Assembly (NCBI GenBank): GCA_963580275.1
Contig: OY756947.1
Span: 8,843,001-8,907,000 of the forward strand
Direction of reading: 5' to 3'
Length of the DNA: 64,000 nucleotides
DNA from: Crataegus laevigata
Taxonomy: Eukaryota; Streptophyta; Magnoliopsida; Rosales; Rosaceae
Part shown: piece after piece, positions 22,184-32,839 of the stretch
Layout of the letters: every line of letters begins with the position of its first letter
How positions within the stretch are numbered: the first letter of the stretch is position 1
Translations under genes and position numbers: made by a program
The notes under the pieces: generated by a model
What the model was told of the DNA's origin: nothing
The model's database searches: none
What the model saw: the letters and a program-made list of their open reading frames with translations, nothing else

Positions 22184-22456
22184 ATGGGAAAGGGAGTAAT
22201 TTGGGCGACGGCGGAGGACTTGGCAAGAAACAGAGGACGCGTCCTCTCTCTGTATCGCCAGATACTCAGAAGCCTTAACTCGCCTAACTTGCCGCTGAAT
22301 CTGGCCGCAAGGCTGGCCAAGAAAGCGGAGGCGCGCGCAATCTTCATGTTGGCGGCGGAGGAGAGGTCCCTTCACAACATTGACGACCTCGTTGATGCCG
22401 CTCATTACTCTCTCTCCCTCTTGAGGAAGGGGGAATTACCCAAATACATTCAATGA
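22184..22456 (+). CDS. LYR-motif (complex 1 LYR family) protein
   Basis: A 90-residue, intronless protein with the LYR signature near residues 23-29 (SLYRQILRSL), followed by basic and helical sequence (AARLAKKAEARAIF) and the C-terminal LLRKGELPKYIQ. Family knowledge: LYRM proteins are small mitochondrial matrix adaptors that bind acyl-carrier protein and help assemble respiratory complexes or Fe-S clusters. It resembles the Arabidopsis protein encoded by At5g61220. The exact client is unknown. The ATG at 22184 is in a good context (GAAAATGG) and is the first in the frame. Confidence 0.88.
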   Translation: MGKGVIWATAEDLARNRGRVLSLYRQILRSLNSPNLPLNLAARLAKKAEARAIFMLAAEERSLHNIDDLVDAAHYSLSLLRKGELPKYIQ

Positions 22457-23030
22457 GTAGGTTTCTGTTTCTTGTGGATTTTCACTCGAATTGGAGCTTG
22501 ACCCAGTTGGGTTTTGGTGTCCAATTGTTGAATTCAACTGGGTTTATGGGTTTTGGGGAATGGTTATGATTTGATTAGGTTGTGAATGTCTTTAGCATTT
22601 AATTAATAGAAGAAATTGGTTGATCTCAATAGAAGAAACTGGTTGCTTTCTGATCATTGGTGGAAGTTTTTATGTGCTTTCAATGATTGATTGATTTGTA
22701 ACTCATGTTTCAGTAATGTGATTTAGTTAGTTTTAGTCTTGCAATTGTCCAGGTTGATTGATGTTTGGTTATTTGGAAGGTCGTTATTTCGGTTTTAGTT
22801 TTGAAGTCGATTAATTTGTGAAATATATTGTCTTTTGTGGTGGGCAAAGTGAGAGAAGGAGCGTTTTAGAGACTTGCAGATATAATTCATTGATTACTTC
22901 TTGAACAGGGATGAAAATTTTGTCTCTTCTGCTGTATGTGTAGTGGGGTGCTGAGGAGTAATTACTGGAGTGTTAGTGGTAAATGATGTGTTAATGGGGT
23001 TGTTCTGGTATTATATAAACCGGTTTTGAT
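22457..23030. other. 3' UTR and downstream DNA of the LYR gene
   Basis: T/G-rich sequence typical of a plant 3' UTR or downstream intron. No coding frame is supported. Confidence 0.5.
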
Positions 23031-23260
23031 GGGAAGAATTTGATGCATTTTCGATATGTTAGCCATCAAATCTATACACCTCTAGCTCTGTATACTGATA
23101 CGGCCTATTATGAATGTTAAAATCCATCAAAATATAAACTGGTTTTCTTGTCCAATCTGGTGTGTTTAACATTCATAATAGGCTGGTATCAGTATACAGA
23201 GCCAGGGGTGTATAGATTTGGAATTTGGCTAACATATCGAGAAAGCATCAAATTCTTCCC
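23031..23260. repeat. Long foldback with roughly 95-bp arms
   Basis: The left arm (23031-23121, starting GGGAAGAATTTGATGC) and the right arm (23164-23260, its reverse complement, ending CAAATTCTTCCC) match over nearly their whole length around a loop of about 40 bp. An RNA across it would form a near-perfect hairpin. It may be a foldback MITE or a young small-RNA precursor. An ACCGGTTTTGAT/ACTGGTTTTCTT direct repeat lies outside the left arm and in the loop. Confidence 0.8.
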
Positions 23261-24440
23261 TGCATATTATTTATGGCAGTTGGCATCTTCCAAGTTCTGT
23301 TGTCGAATGTTTGGTTTTGCATGTCTAGTTCTGGTTTTCTGTTTGTTTTGTGGATTTTCTGGACTACTGTTGGCACTTGTTTATTACGAATATTTGTAAT
23401 GGAACCAAATCAGCACATGTATTAGGATATTTGAGTTATATTTTCTAGTTTAAGTCAAGCATTATTATCCATTCCACTGTCAATAGCGTAGCTGAGAGTT
23501 AGAATGGATGATTATAATGTATGGTTGTGCAGTAACCAACTTTTTAATGAATTGGTACATAGTATGTTTGCATATTCTTTTTTTTTTTCCTTATTAAAGA
23601 ACAGCAGTTTTTATAATTTTATCTTGCGGAAATGATGCAGGCCTTTTCTGTAAGATTTCAGTTTCTCCTTTGGGTGCTCTTGCAAAGAGATAGGATGTAG
23701 AGCAATTTGTCTATTCTCGGTTGCTCTCCTGTTTGCTGAGATTGACAAACTAAACTGTCAAACATTTGCGACAATGTGACACTGGTAGGCCTACTCAAAA
23801 TCGAAAGACTTGTGTGCATTTGATTTAAGATTACCATCTATTGTATATACTTAAAAATATGTATACCATGAACAATTCGTTCTGCATATGGTAGTTCAAT
23901 AATATTTTGCTTCCTTTAAGACCCATATGATCTTAATTTGTGCTGCATTTTGGTAAAATGTGTTGAATAGCTTCTCCATCAATAAGATTGGTTTCTTAGT
24001 TGGATTAATATGTTACATCAAATGAAAAAAACTTCCCAACTTTTGCCTTTTTAAGGTAACAAGAAAAACTCGAATGGCAATGTGGTTAAGTGCCATGGCA
24101 ACAAATCAGTTTTATTATTTTCCTAGTTGCTCCAGGTCCTCCACCAAAATCTTCATTGGTCTCGTTTATGGCTTGATCACTTCCATTAGCAACTTGATTT
24201 TCCCTGTGATTATTATTATGGTCTCTCTTTTGCTTTAAATAACATCAGTGGTGTATCCAGGAAATATTATTGGGGTGGGCATTAAGAATAGCGCGCACAG
24301 TATGCAAATTTTTTGATGAGTTGAGCATGCAAATTGGCATTTCATCGAGCCTTTATAGAGCCGAGGTCATTTGCAAGTCATATTGCACGTCTGTCGACAG
24401 GCCTAACTAACTCTCTCTATCTTCTCCCTTTCTATGGATA
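23261..24440. other. Non-coding intergenic region
   Basis: AT-rich DNA with short spurious frames. 24240-24300 reads like a decayed retroelement end (GTGGTGTATCCAGG, GGGGTGGGCATT). No gene is supported. Confidence 0.4.
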
Positions 24441-25312
24441 TTTGAATGGAGAGCTTTGATGACCCGCACATTTTGTGCAGCATGCATGCTATAGCTGATA
24501 TAGGTTTTGTGCAGTATACAGGAGATTACTGCTTAGTGCATGGGATACTGGCAGTGATTAGTTTCCCACATAAGTGGAACGAAACTACTTTGGTTAGAAG
24601 AAAATCACAACGTTTACTAACACTAGGTCAGCTGCTTTTATTGTTTTTGAACCTATGTAACGGTGGCATGAGACGGTTCGACTGTGAAGGAATCGTTCTG
24701 GTACTACGGCATGTATGCAAATTCGGCATCGCCTAGTCAGGGATTGTTGGATGTGTACACTGTGATTGACTGGGAATCGCTCGATGGACACCCATATCAG
24801 CAGTTTGAATGTCGACGGAAGCCTTGGACACAAAACTATCGAAGCTCAAACCTGCTTCCACGGCTTCAGCTGCTGCTTCTACAATCTGTGCACCAACACC
24901 AGACCAAAATCAATCTACGAGAAACAGGACAATTTTGCCAGCAAGTGCTCAAGATTTTAGGTCAGCAGCAGCAATTCAGTCCCCAGAATCCCAAATATGG
25001 AGCAATCGCAGCAGTTCCTTATTTAAAAATTTGAAAGCTTCAGACCAACCTCTGCAACTCACTGATGTGAGCACGCCGGCTCTTACGCGACAGCCACGAA
25101 CCTTCCAGCAATTTTCGAAAATCAGCTTCTCCTTCGAACCTCCGCAACCCGCGAAGAACCAACACCTTTACGCCATCACAGACTTGAAATGTCAAAACTT
25201 TTCTCTTCAAAACGTTAACGAATTCACAGGTTTCTCCTCCTCCCTCTCCAACTCACCGCCTCTCACAAATCTGCGCCCCGCTCCACCTCTCCGCAGATTC
25301 CCATCTCCGTCT
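24441..25312 (+). other. Open but unrecognised coding-like sequence
   Basis: Frames are open here (notably 24809-25312), with more balanced base composition than the surroundings, but I recognise no domain. The last 90 bp (25225-25312) are pyrimidine-rich like a plant 5' UTR and run into the presequence-like segment at 25313. It may be a gene fragment or a captured transcript piece. No function is claimed. Confidence 0.3.
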
Positions 25313-25399
25313 ATGGCTGCGATCTTAGCTCGGAAATCTCCCCAGGCTCTCCACGCCAAACAGCTCACAAATATCGAAGTTAAATTTCTCAATATATAG
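25313..25399 (+). pseudogene. Fragment resembling a mitochondrial presequence (complex I NDUFS8/TYKY type?)
   Basis: An ATG at 25313 opens MAAILARKSPQALHAKQL, an amphipathic Arg/Lys-containing start like the presequence of the plant 23-kDa (TYKY, NDUFS8) subunit of respiratory complex I. The preceding 80 bp look like a leader. Similarity stops after about 18 residues and the frame ends at 25399, so only the 5' end of a gene appears to be present. The match is from memory of the family and is tentative. Confidence 0.35.
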
Positions 25400-26045
25400 A
25401 AAGAAAAAAAATGGCGCTGAGAAGGAAATGGATGCGAGGTGTAGTGATTGAAAGGACAGGGAAGCTGGAGGCACAGATTTTTGAACCCAGCAAGTTTCTA
25501 AAAAGACAAAAGATGGTGAGAGGTGGGCTGCTGCAACAGAAAAAGATGGTGAGAGGTTGGGCCCCACGTTGGGCCTAGCAGACAACACAAAAGAAGGCCT
25601 TGGGCTTCAGACCTTGGAAAAGTAACTTAAGTTGGGCTTAATAATAAAAAATATATATATACTTGGGCTAAAGTATATGCAAGAAAAGGATGAGAGAAAT
25701 TTTCAAGTCTTTTTTCTTGAATGACTCGGGAAATTTAGGACCCCTCTTTCAGTAATTCTCCTTGATAAGAGATTTGGAGAGACTCTCATTATTTGTTACT
25801 AAACTTTGTCACTCGAAAGTGTTGTGATTATTTAGTGACTTGGATTTTGCAAGTTCTCAACCGAGAAACTTTCCTCACTAGGGACTTGAGTGAGCACTAT
25901 TTGTACCATACTTCACCAATCCCGAAACTACCGAGCACGGATCAACTTTATACATTTAGAAACTCACTGAAAGATTCTTGTTGAGGCACCCTGCCGAAGC
26001 AAAAGAGTTTCTTTTCAACCAAAAAGCTAATCACAATGGGATACG
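25400..26045. other. Intergenic DNA after the presequence-like fragment
   Basis: GC content drops after 25600. The purine-rich 25400-25600 stretch has no supported frame. No element ends are identified. Confidence 0.4.
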
Positions 26046-26404
26046 TGTCGACATCAAAATAAAACTCCTAAAGTCCTACATTGACTACTGACGAAAGCAT
26101 GTGACTCTGCTCAAATATAAAAGGAGATCATTCTCCTACCATTAATCTCTAATGCTATTATTTTACTTAACCTATTATTAGACCTCACTAATGGTGACTA
26201 TTTTTAAACTTTTGTATTATGTAAACTCTACATTATTAATGAGAACTCCTTTACCCTTCTGACTTTGGGTGAACTAGGTACGTCTTGTGTTTGTTTCCAT
26301 GTCTCTATCTCTTTACATATTACCTACACTAGGTGACCGAAACAACCTTACGAAGGCGACACTCTACGTTGTTCCAAAGTCAATCTGATTTTTTGTATCA
26401 AACA
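26046..26404 (+). mobile_element. Possible solo LTR
   Basis: The stretch starts TGTCGACATC and ends GTATCAAACA, with a TATA-like CAAATATAAAAGG near 26113-26125 and a promoter-like pattern downstream. These are features of an LTR, but the flanking bases do not show a 5-bp duplication and no second copy is in the window. The boundaries are tentative. Confidence 0.3.
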
Positions 26405-27022
26405 GAGGTGATAACAATTTGTTTTATCTTTTGTTGTTTTTACTTATTCTATTTACAGGATAGAAGTGAGAATCAGATTTGGCATCAAGGAATGCTATGG
26501 TTAAAACAGTAACTTCATTTTTCCTTTTAGCCTTTTTTTTTCCTATGCTCACTCTCTTTAATCCTTTTATTATGCTTTTGAAAATATTTTGATTAGTTTT
26601 TTTATTTTATTTTCCGGGTGTTCTTTAATTTTTCTCTACTATCCTGGATTATATGTTTGTTTTTTCAACAAATTATATCTTTCTACATATCATCCACAAT
26701 GCTAATTGAGTTTTGCTGGTTAGTGTTGATTTGTGCGTTCAAATACTTCTTCATGCCCTTTGTGCCCAAATAAGAAGAATTAGAAAAGGCAAGGAGACAA
26801 TGGAAAGAAAGTAATTGTAATCTAATTGCACTGATAAGAAAATAAACCGGATTGCACTCCTCTAATTTGCTGACAGTCATCAACACATCATGCATGGTTT
26901 ATTATTGCCCAATCCCCCAAATCTTTCCATGTATACATATTTACAAACATATATATAGAGCTCATTGTAATCATTTAGTCATAGTCAGTATTTAAAATAT
27001 TTACTAAATTGTCAAAATATAT
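26405..27022. other. AT-rich intergenic DNA
   Basis: No gene, RNA or clear element was seen. Confidence 0.45.
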
Positions 27023-27030
27023 GAAAAATC

Positions 27031-28197
27031 CAGGTTCTAAAAAATGATAGGCGCTAGTCGGGCGGTGGGCTAGCGCCTAGGCGGCTAGGCGGGCGCTTAA
27101 ACAGCCTAAGCGGATTTAGGTAAATTTCTTGTATATTTTGTAAATAAGTGCATATTGACATTTACAAAAAATTATTCTTATATATCTTGGAATAAATATA
27201 TTATATACCATATAAATTAGTTAAATTTATTTTATAGTAGATGATTAAATATTGAGGAATACTTTATTTAAAAAAAATATACATATCTAAACATAAAAGT
27301 ATAATATAAGCTGATCTTATTCTGATCATAAAAAGAAAAAAAAATACAATGCAAGAGTGTAATATGGTGTTGTTTTAAAAAGAACAAATAATAAAATATT
27401 ATCTAAATAATTTATATAATTTATTTATCAGGGGATAGTGGGTAATTATTGTTTATCCCTTTATTTTGTGATAAGGCAGAGACTGGTGGACTTCACCATG
27501 CCAAACTAAACATTTTTCAAATTTTCCCATTTTCCCAAGTTTCCCTACTGCCCGTTCTATCTCTCTAAGAACAAATAATAAAATATTATCTAAATAATTT
27601 ATATAATTTATTTATTAGGGGATAGTGGGTAATTATTGTTTATCCCTTTATTTTGTGATAAGGCAGAGATTGGTGGACTTCACCATGCCAAACTAAGCAT
27701 TTTTCAAATTTTCCCGCTTTCCCAAGTTTCCCTACTGCCTGTTCTATCTCTCCGCTCCATCTTCTTCTTCTTCTTCTTCTTCTTCTTCTTTTCAGACTTC
27801 TCTTTTACCTCATCTTCTCTGTTTCTATCCCTCCATTTTCTTCTTTCCTGAAAACCCACAAATCAAACATTGAAAATATCTCCCTATATCCCTCCAAATT
27901 AAAACAACTCCCTCAACCCCTTCATCTTTCCACCGCACATCTCCCTCTATCCACCACTGCACTTCTCCGTTTTCATGCACAAAAGTCTTGGGTTTGCAAT
28001 ATTGGTCAAATCTGAGATGCAGCACGACGACAGACATCTAGAGGTTCTAGGTTTGCAGTTTGCACAGACACAGAGCAGAGAGACGAGGAACCGCCTAGCA
28101 TCACTTGGCGCCACCTAGTCGGCCGCCTAAACCCTCTCTGTTTTATTAAACGTTTTGCCCAAAATCGCACCGCCTAGGCCAATTTTTAGAACATTGT
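27031..28197. mobile_element. hAT-like non-autonomous element C (GCCTAGGCGG ends)
   Basis: A 1167-bp element has inverted ends (left CAGGTTCTAAAAAATGATAG; right in reverse ACAATGTTCTAAAAATTGGC), each followed by GC-rich GCCTAGGCGG-type subterminal repeats. The flanks GAAAAATC (27023-27030) and GACAAATC (28198-28205) are a 7/8 target duplication, fitting hAT. It has no transposase frame. The interior contains a 187-bp tandem duplication and a (CTT)n tract. Confidence 0.65.
27381..27754. repeat. 187-bp tandem duplication inside element C
   Basis: 27381-27567 and 27568-27754 are adjacent, nearly identical units starting AGAACAAATAATAAAATATT. Very few differences are visible, so the duplication is much younger than the element itself. 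Confidence 0.85.
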
Positions 28198-29049
28198 GAC
28201 AAATCAAAGATTGATATGAAAAGTAGTGAAGTACAAAATTCACCCTGTATCGCGAGATATAAAAAAAAATCAATGAATATCGAAAATATTTACAATTCAC
28301 TATAAAAATTTGGTCAGAATCCATTGCATATTTCCAACTTTGGATTTCTTTTGAGAAATTTTTATCTAATTTCGACTAAATTAATCTAAATGAGTTGATA
28401 TGCCCACCCATTACAAATTTTCTTATTCTGTCAAAAGCAGCCAATACCGATATCGATATATTCATTAATATTTTTATAAATTTGCATGTCAACATTTCCA
28501 CCAATGTTGATATGTTAAATATTGGTTATCCTATAGCAAGTGATAATTATATTCTGTATTTACAATGTAAAACTCCACCTTTCAATATAAATACAAAGGG
28601 ACTAATCAGGTCATTATACAAATTCCCTCTTCTATATGGACAATATTAATTTTTATACAATAATTAAAAAAATTATATGGGCAAAACAATAATACATAAT
28701 CAAAAAAGATAATGCTAGGGAGACCAAATTTTTATACATAAATTTGCAAACCAAATCAGAAATAAGCACGTTAATCAACACTTACAAATAATAATCCGTT
28801 CATCGACATCCACATCATTTGGTTTATAAATTGTTTTTTTTGGGGGGGGGGGGGGGTTGTATTCAATTGGGAATTTGAGAGATTTTAATGGATTTTATGG
28901 AGTCTAATTGATTTGTAGAGATTCTATGTAAAATTTTGATTCAATTCCCTCAAAATCTCTTGGGGAGAGGTGAGATTTGTGGATGCTTAAAATACACTAC
29001 AAAATCTCTCCAATTCCCTATAATTCCTCAACTTTTTCAAACTCTTTAA
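28198..29049. other. Intergenic DNA with partial MITE-like pieces
   Basis: 28205-28530 has scattered TATCGATA-type motifs reminiscent of the hAT family at 17 and 39 kb. 28705-28830 looks like part of a GCTAGGGAGACC-type MITE. A G-run at about 28841-28856 leads into GTATTCAATTGGGAATTT, a Tourist/Harbinger-type end, so 28841-29049 may be a truncated relative of the next element. No gene is present. Confidence 0.45.
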
Positions 29050-29375
29050 GGGGGGTGTATTCAGGGATTTTAAATCTATGGAATTTGAGTGAAATTAAAC
29101 ATTGGCATCCAAATCTCAATACCAAGTTCACATGCAATGTTTTCAAGTAGCCATCAAAGTGAAATTAAACATTGGCATCCAAAATCTTGAAAGTTAAGGC
29201 TTACAAAATAATCTAGCTATCAAAAAATTTCAAACACAAATTGCACACGCCAATCCGTAAAAATAATTAATTCTATTTCTCATCTTTGAATGCTATCACT
29301 CATAGCATTTGTCCTCATATTTGTAGCCATGCTAACTCTCCATGCATTAGCAATCTGTCGTTGTTGCTCTTGAGT

Positions 29376-29735
29376 TTAATTACCTAGTTCATCCTCATTT
29401 TCTTCATCTTCGGATTCATCATCTTCTGGTTCGATTGGAAATTCATCAAAATGGCACTCCTTGTGAAGAAAGTTGTGCAACCCTACACAAGCTAACACTA
29501 ACTCTGCTTGTGTTTTAATTGGAATTGGAGGTGCGGACTTAAAAATTGTGAATCGAGATTTAAATACACCAAATATCCTCTCCACTACGTTTCTCAAGGA
29601 AGCATGTCGAAGATTGAACAACTCATTTGCATTTACGGGGTCACGATCGTTACTAGCAAAATCTTGGAGATGATATCGAACACCTCGAAACGAAGCTAAA
29701 AATTGGCGACGATTTGCAAATTGACACACCCCGAC
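29376..29735 (-). pseudogene. PIF/Harbinger transposase, C-terminal fragment
   Basis: The frame carries the end of a HARBI1/DDE_Tnp_4 nuclease: FLASFRGVRYHLQDF, then ELFNLRHASLRNVVERIFGV with the last catalytic Glu in VVER, then TQAELVLACVGLHNFL and an acidic tail. The N-terminal two-thirds, with the first catalytic Asp residues, is missing. The segment is cut at its N-terminal side by the solo-LTR-like insertion starting at 29722. Across that insertion the coding sequence continues for only a few bases (32203 onward) to a splice-acceptor-like TTTTTTCTAG, so the upstream exons were lost by deletion as well. Confidence 0.85.
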
Positions 29736-32197
29736 CCAGAATGTCCACTAGGACGCCGAATCGAGCTGTGCTGGCCGACACCTGGAAGGTGACGAAGCCA
29801 TAAAGTATGGTGATGTGGGAAATGTGAGTAAATTTAAACCTAACATGCCTAATTACCAGAGTGCACTGGTGAACGGGAGCGAACCCATCTCACACGTGAT
29901 GACAGAGCATAAGTAAGTACAGTAAAGTGGGTAAGAATTATACCCTCATTGATAGCCACCAATCCACAATTTTGCCAAGAATCCTCGTCGATAAGAACTT
30001 CGGCAACTAAAACCTGGAGGGGCGAAAAACAAAGTTGAGTGGGTCAGCAAAACAAATCTTTTCAAAATCCTTTCTTTTCTCAAAACTTCTAACCCCTCGC
30101 TGTAAAACCTGTATAATTTTCCAGAATCAAAATATATACTCAATGTACGTAGGTTCTCAAAATCATGCTGAAAGAGTATGTATGCCATGCCAAAGTATTC
30201 AAAACAGAAACTCAATCATAAACTATTGATGTGATTAAATGTCAGGTAATCATCTCAGCCCTCGGCTGCACATATATCTCATAATCATCTCAGCCCTCGG
30301 CTGCACATATATCTCATAATCATCTCAGCCCTCGGCTGCATATATATCTCATTCATTCTCATCAATCTCATCACTGTTAGTTTATCGATTCTCATTAATG
30401 CATGCCCTCACCTGGCACTTACCTGTGCGTCCGCCGCACCATCATGCGAATATGCAATCATTAATGCATTAATATAGTATATGAACACTTTGCATGGCAT
30501 CAAAATCATATAATTGCTCATTTATCGTTTTCTGGAAAAGTAAGTATAATATATAGGTAAATACGGTAAATAGCTGCCCACTCACCTGGAGTCCACGCCA
30601 ACTCCCTAGGATAATCATCGAGCCGTCAAAATGATCAACGCCTAGAACAATTATTAAATCAAATCTTAGAATTCGAATTAATAAAATATACAACTTACGT
30701 ATAATGCTTTCCTACGAAATTTGATCCACGAGATCCGTATATCAGATTTCCGATCCGCCACTTCTACAAATGCACATTATGTCTCTTGGACATTATTCTA
30801 AAGTTTCATCACGATCCAACGGTTGGATCTCCGCCAATTGCCAAAACCAAGTGGCGATTAACATTTTATTTTTCTAACTTACAAACCCAATTCAGGAAGA
30901 TCCGTAATTCGGATTCCCAATCCGTAAGTTCCTACATTCTTCAAATATTACGTATCTCAACATATCAAAGTTTGATGACGATCCAACGGTCGGATCGTCG
31001 ATTCATATAATCGCCTATTAACGTTTCATAACTAGATTAGGCTCTAACGTTCAATTTACGTCATTCAATTATCAAAACTAAACTCAAGGAATTTAATATC
31101 ACTTAAAAACAGCGTTGGTGGCCCTCAGGCCACGCGCCGCCGCACGTGCCGCCGCGGGTGGCGGTTGGCCGCCCCGGCTCGCCGGAAAATTCAACTTTCA
31201 CTAAAAATTACCAAAATTTGCAGAATTAAAGATCTCAATGAGTGGAACAACTTTCATACCTTCGAGAAAGTCCAATTTGGACTGGAAAGCCTTCAATTTT
31301 GTCAAACCCGCCAAGAACCCTAGAAATGGGTGTGCTCAATCCGTCCTCAAATCAACTCCGCCGTCCCAACCAATGCTTGGGCTTTGTTATAGACCTCAAG
31401 AGGATGCCATGGATGGTGGCAATTGAAAGAAATTGCTTCGGGATTGGGTGATTCGAAGCCAAAGCCACCGCACCCATTTCTTGCGGTTTTCTCCATTTTC
31501 AAAACCAAATCTCTCCAAATTGAAGATGGAATGGACAGAGGAAGAGTCCTAGAGTGTTTCCCATGAGGTTTCTTGAAGCAATTCGCCGGAAAATTGGGTG
31601 AAAATCGGTGAAATTAGGTATGGGTGCCGACCGGGTCAAAAACGGGTCAAGGGGATCCGGCCGATCCCCCGCGCCACTCTCTCCCTCCTTTCCTCCTTTC
31701 CCTGTTCCGATTGGTCAGTCTCTCTCTCTCTCTCTCCTCCCAATTCGACAGCTCTCTCTCCTTTCTCTCCCGGAGCTCCTGCTCTCTTCCTCTGGTTGGG
31801 CAGCTTGCCCAATCTCTTCTTCTTCTTTTTCTTCCACTAGCCACACACACACACACACACACACAATCTCTTTTCTCCTCATCCCAGCCATCCATTTATT
31901 TCTTTATTAAATCTGGGCCGTCCATTTTCATAAAATAAATTCTAAAATTTACTAAAATATAATTACTAAAATGCCCAAACTTCAAACACCAATATCTTCT
32001 TTAATATAACTCCAAATCACGAACCGTTTGCGCCCACGCGTCCGTAGTGACGAGTATTACGAGGATATGCCAAGTAGACGAACCTCACATGTCACTACAA
32101 GGCGGTCAACAAGTCAAACTCCACGTCTCAAGGGCAATTTCGTAAAATCACTTAATAAAATTATAAAAATAATTATTTTCCGGGACGGGCTGTCACA
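29722..32197. mobile_element. Solo-LTR-like insertion with 5-bp target duplication
   Basis: The 2476-bp segment begins TGACACACCCCGACC and ends GGGCTGTCACA, and is flanked by CAAAT at 29717-29721 and 32198-32202. TG...CA ends with a 5-bp duplication fit an LTR, and no internal retrotransposon genes are seen, so a solo LTR is the simplest reading; the partly inverted ends leave another element type possible. It contains a 3 x 35-bp tandem repeat (30248-30352), GATCCAACGGT motifs, a GC-rich block near 31120-31190 and CT/CA microsatellites near 31715-31865. It interrupts the Harbinger transposase. Confidence 0.65.
30248..30352. repeat. Three 35-bp tandem repeats
   Basis: Three nearly identical units of the type AATCATCTCAGCCCTCGGCT lie head to tail at 30248, 30283 and 30318, inside the solo-LTR-like insertion. 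Confidence 0.9.
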
Positions 32198-32247
32198 CAA
32201 ATCCACTAGAAAAAAATTACCTAAAATTAAAACATATAAAGTTATTA

Positions 32248-32834
32248 TTTATGGTATGTTGTGGCATCAATATCATCGCCCAATCCAATTGAGTTATTTC
32301 CTTTAGCTATTCCATCACAAAAAACAGTCATCAGATCTTCATAGTCTGAAAATGTCTCTTTGTAAATAACTTGACTCTTTGGGTGAGACTAGCAAAAAAC
32401 AAAAACATAATAAAATTGTTAAATACAAAATGTATGAACATGAAAGATCATCATGTGTAAATAATATATTCTTTAAAAAAAAAACAATCACCCTAAGGAA
32501 ACCTTCCTATACTTCATCACTAGCTGTGAACTTCTTTGTGACAGGGTCCCAACCAAATCCAAAACTGTGTCTAACAAGCTGGCAAATTGATTGAAATCGA
32601 CCCTTCAATGTTTTCATACGGTTCTTAACATGATCTTCAGTTTTTTTACACCTAAGTTTTTTCATTGAGCACAAGAACAAATTTGGCTTCTATGGTCTTC
32701 TTGCTTATTATGCCATTAGCATCATGCCATTCATTGTTTATAGCCTCAACGAGTAGTTGTAACAACATGTTGTTCTCTTGCATTGACCACTGATTATAGT
32801 TTCCTTTTGCCTTTTCTTGTTGTGAATCTCCCAT
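32248..32834 (-). pseudogene. Harbinger ORF1 (SANT/Myb-like) relic
   Basis: The minus-strand frame opens with the trihelix/SANT-like pattern of PIF-type ORF1 proteins (NQWSMQENNMLLQLLVEAIN). It continues, after a one-base frameshift in an A-run near 32658, with KNRMKTLKGRFQSI and FGFGWDPVTKKFTASDEV, then a TAG where the family has Trp. A C-terminal piece ending DDIDATTYHK is visible down to 32248. Family knowledge: this DNA-binding protein partners the transposase. It is clearly inactive. Confidence 0.75.
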
Positions 32835-32839
32835 TTATA

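Noticed and set aside
28205..28530. Third copy of the TATCG-rich hAT family
   Set aside because: Only scattered TATCGATA-type motifs; no ends or target duplication could be identified.
30248..30352. CRISPR-like array
   Set aside because: The units are contiguous 35-bp tandem repeats without unique spacers, in a plant transposon.
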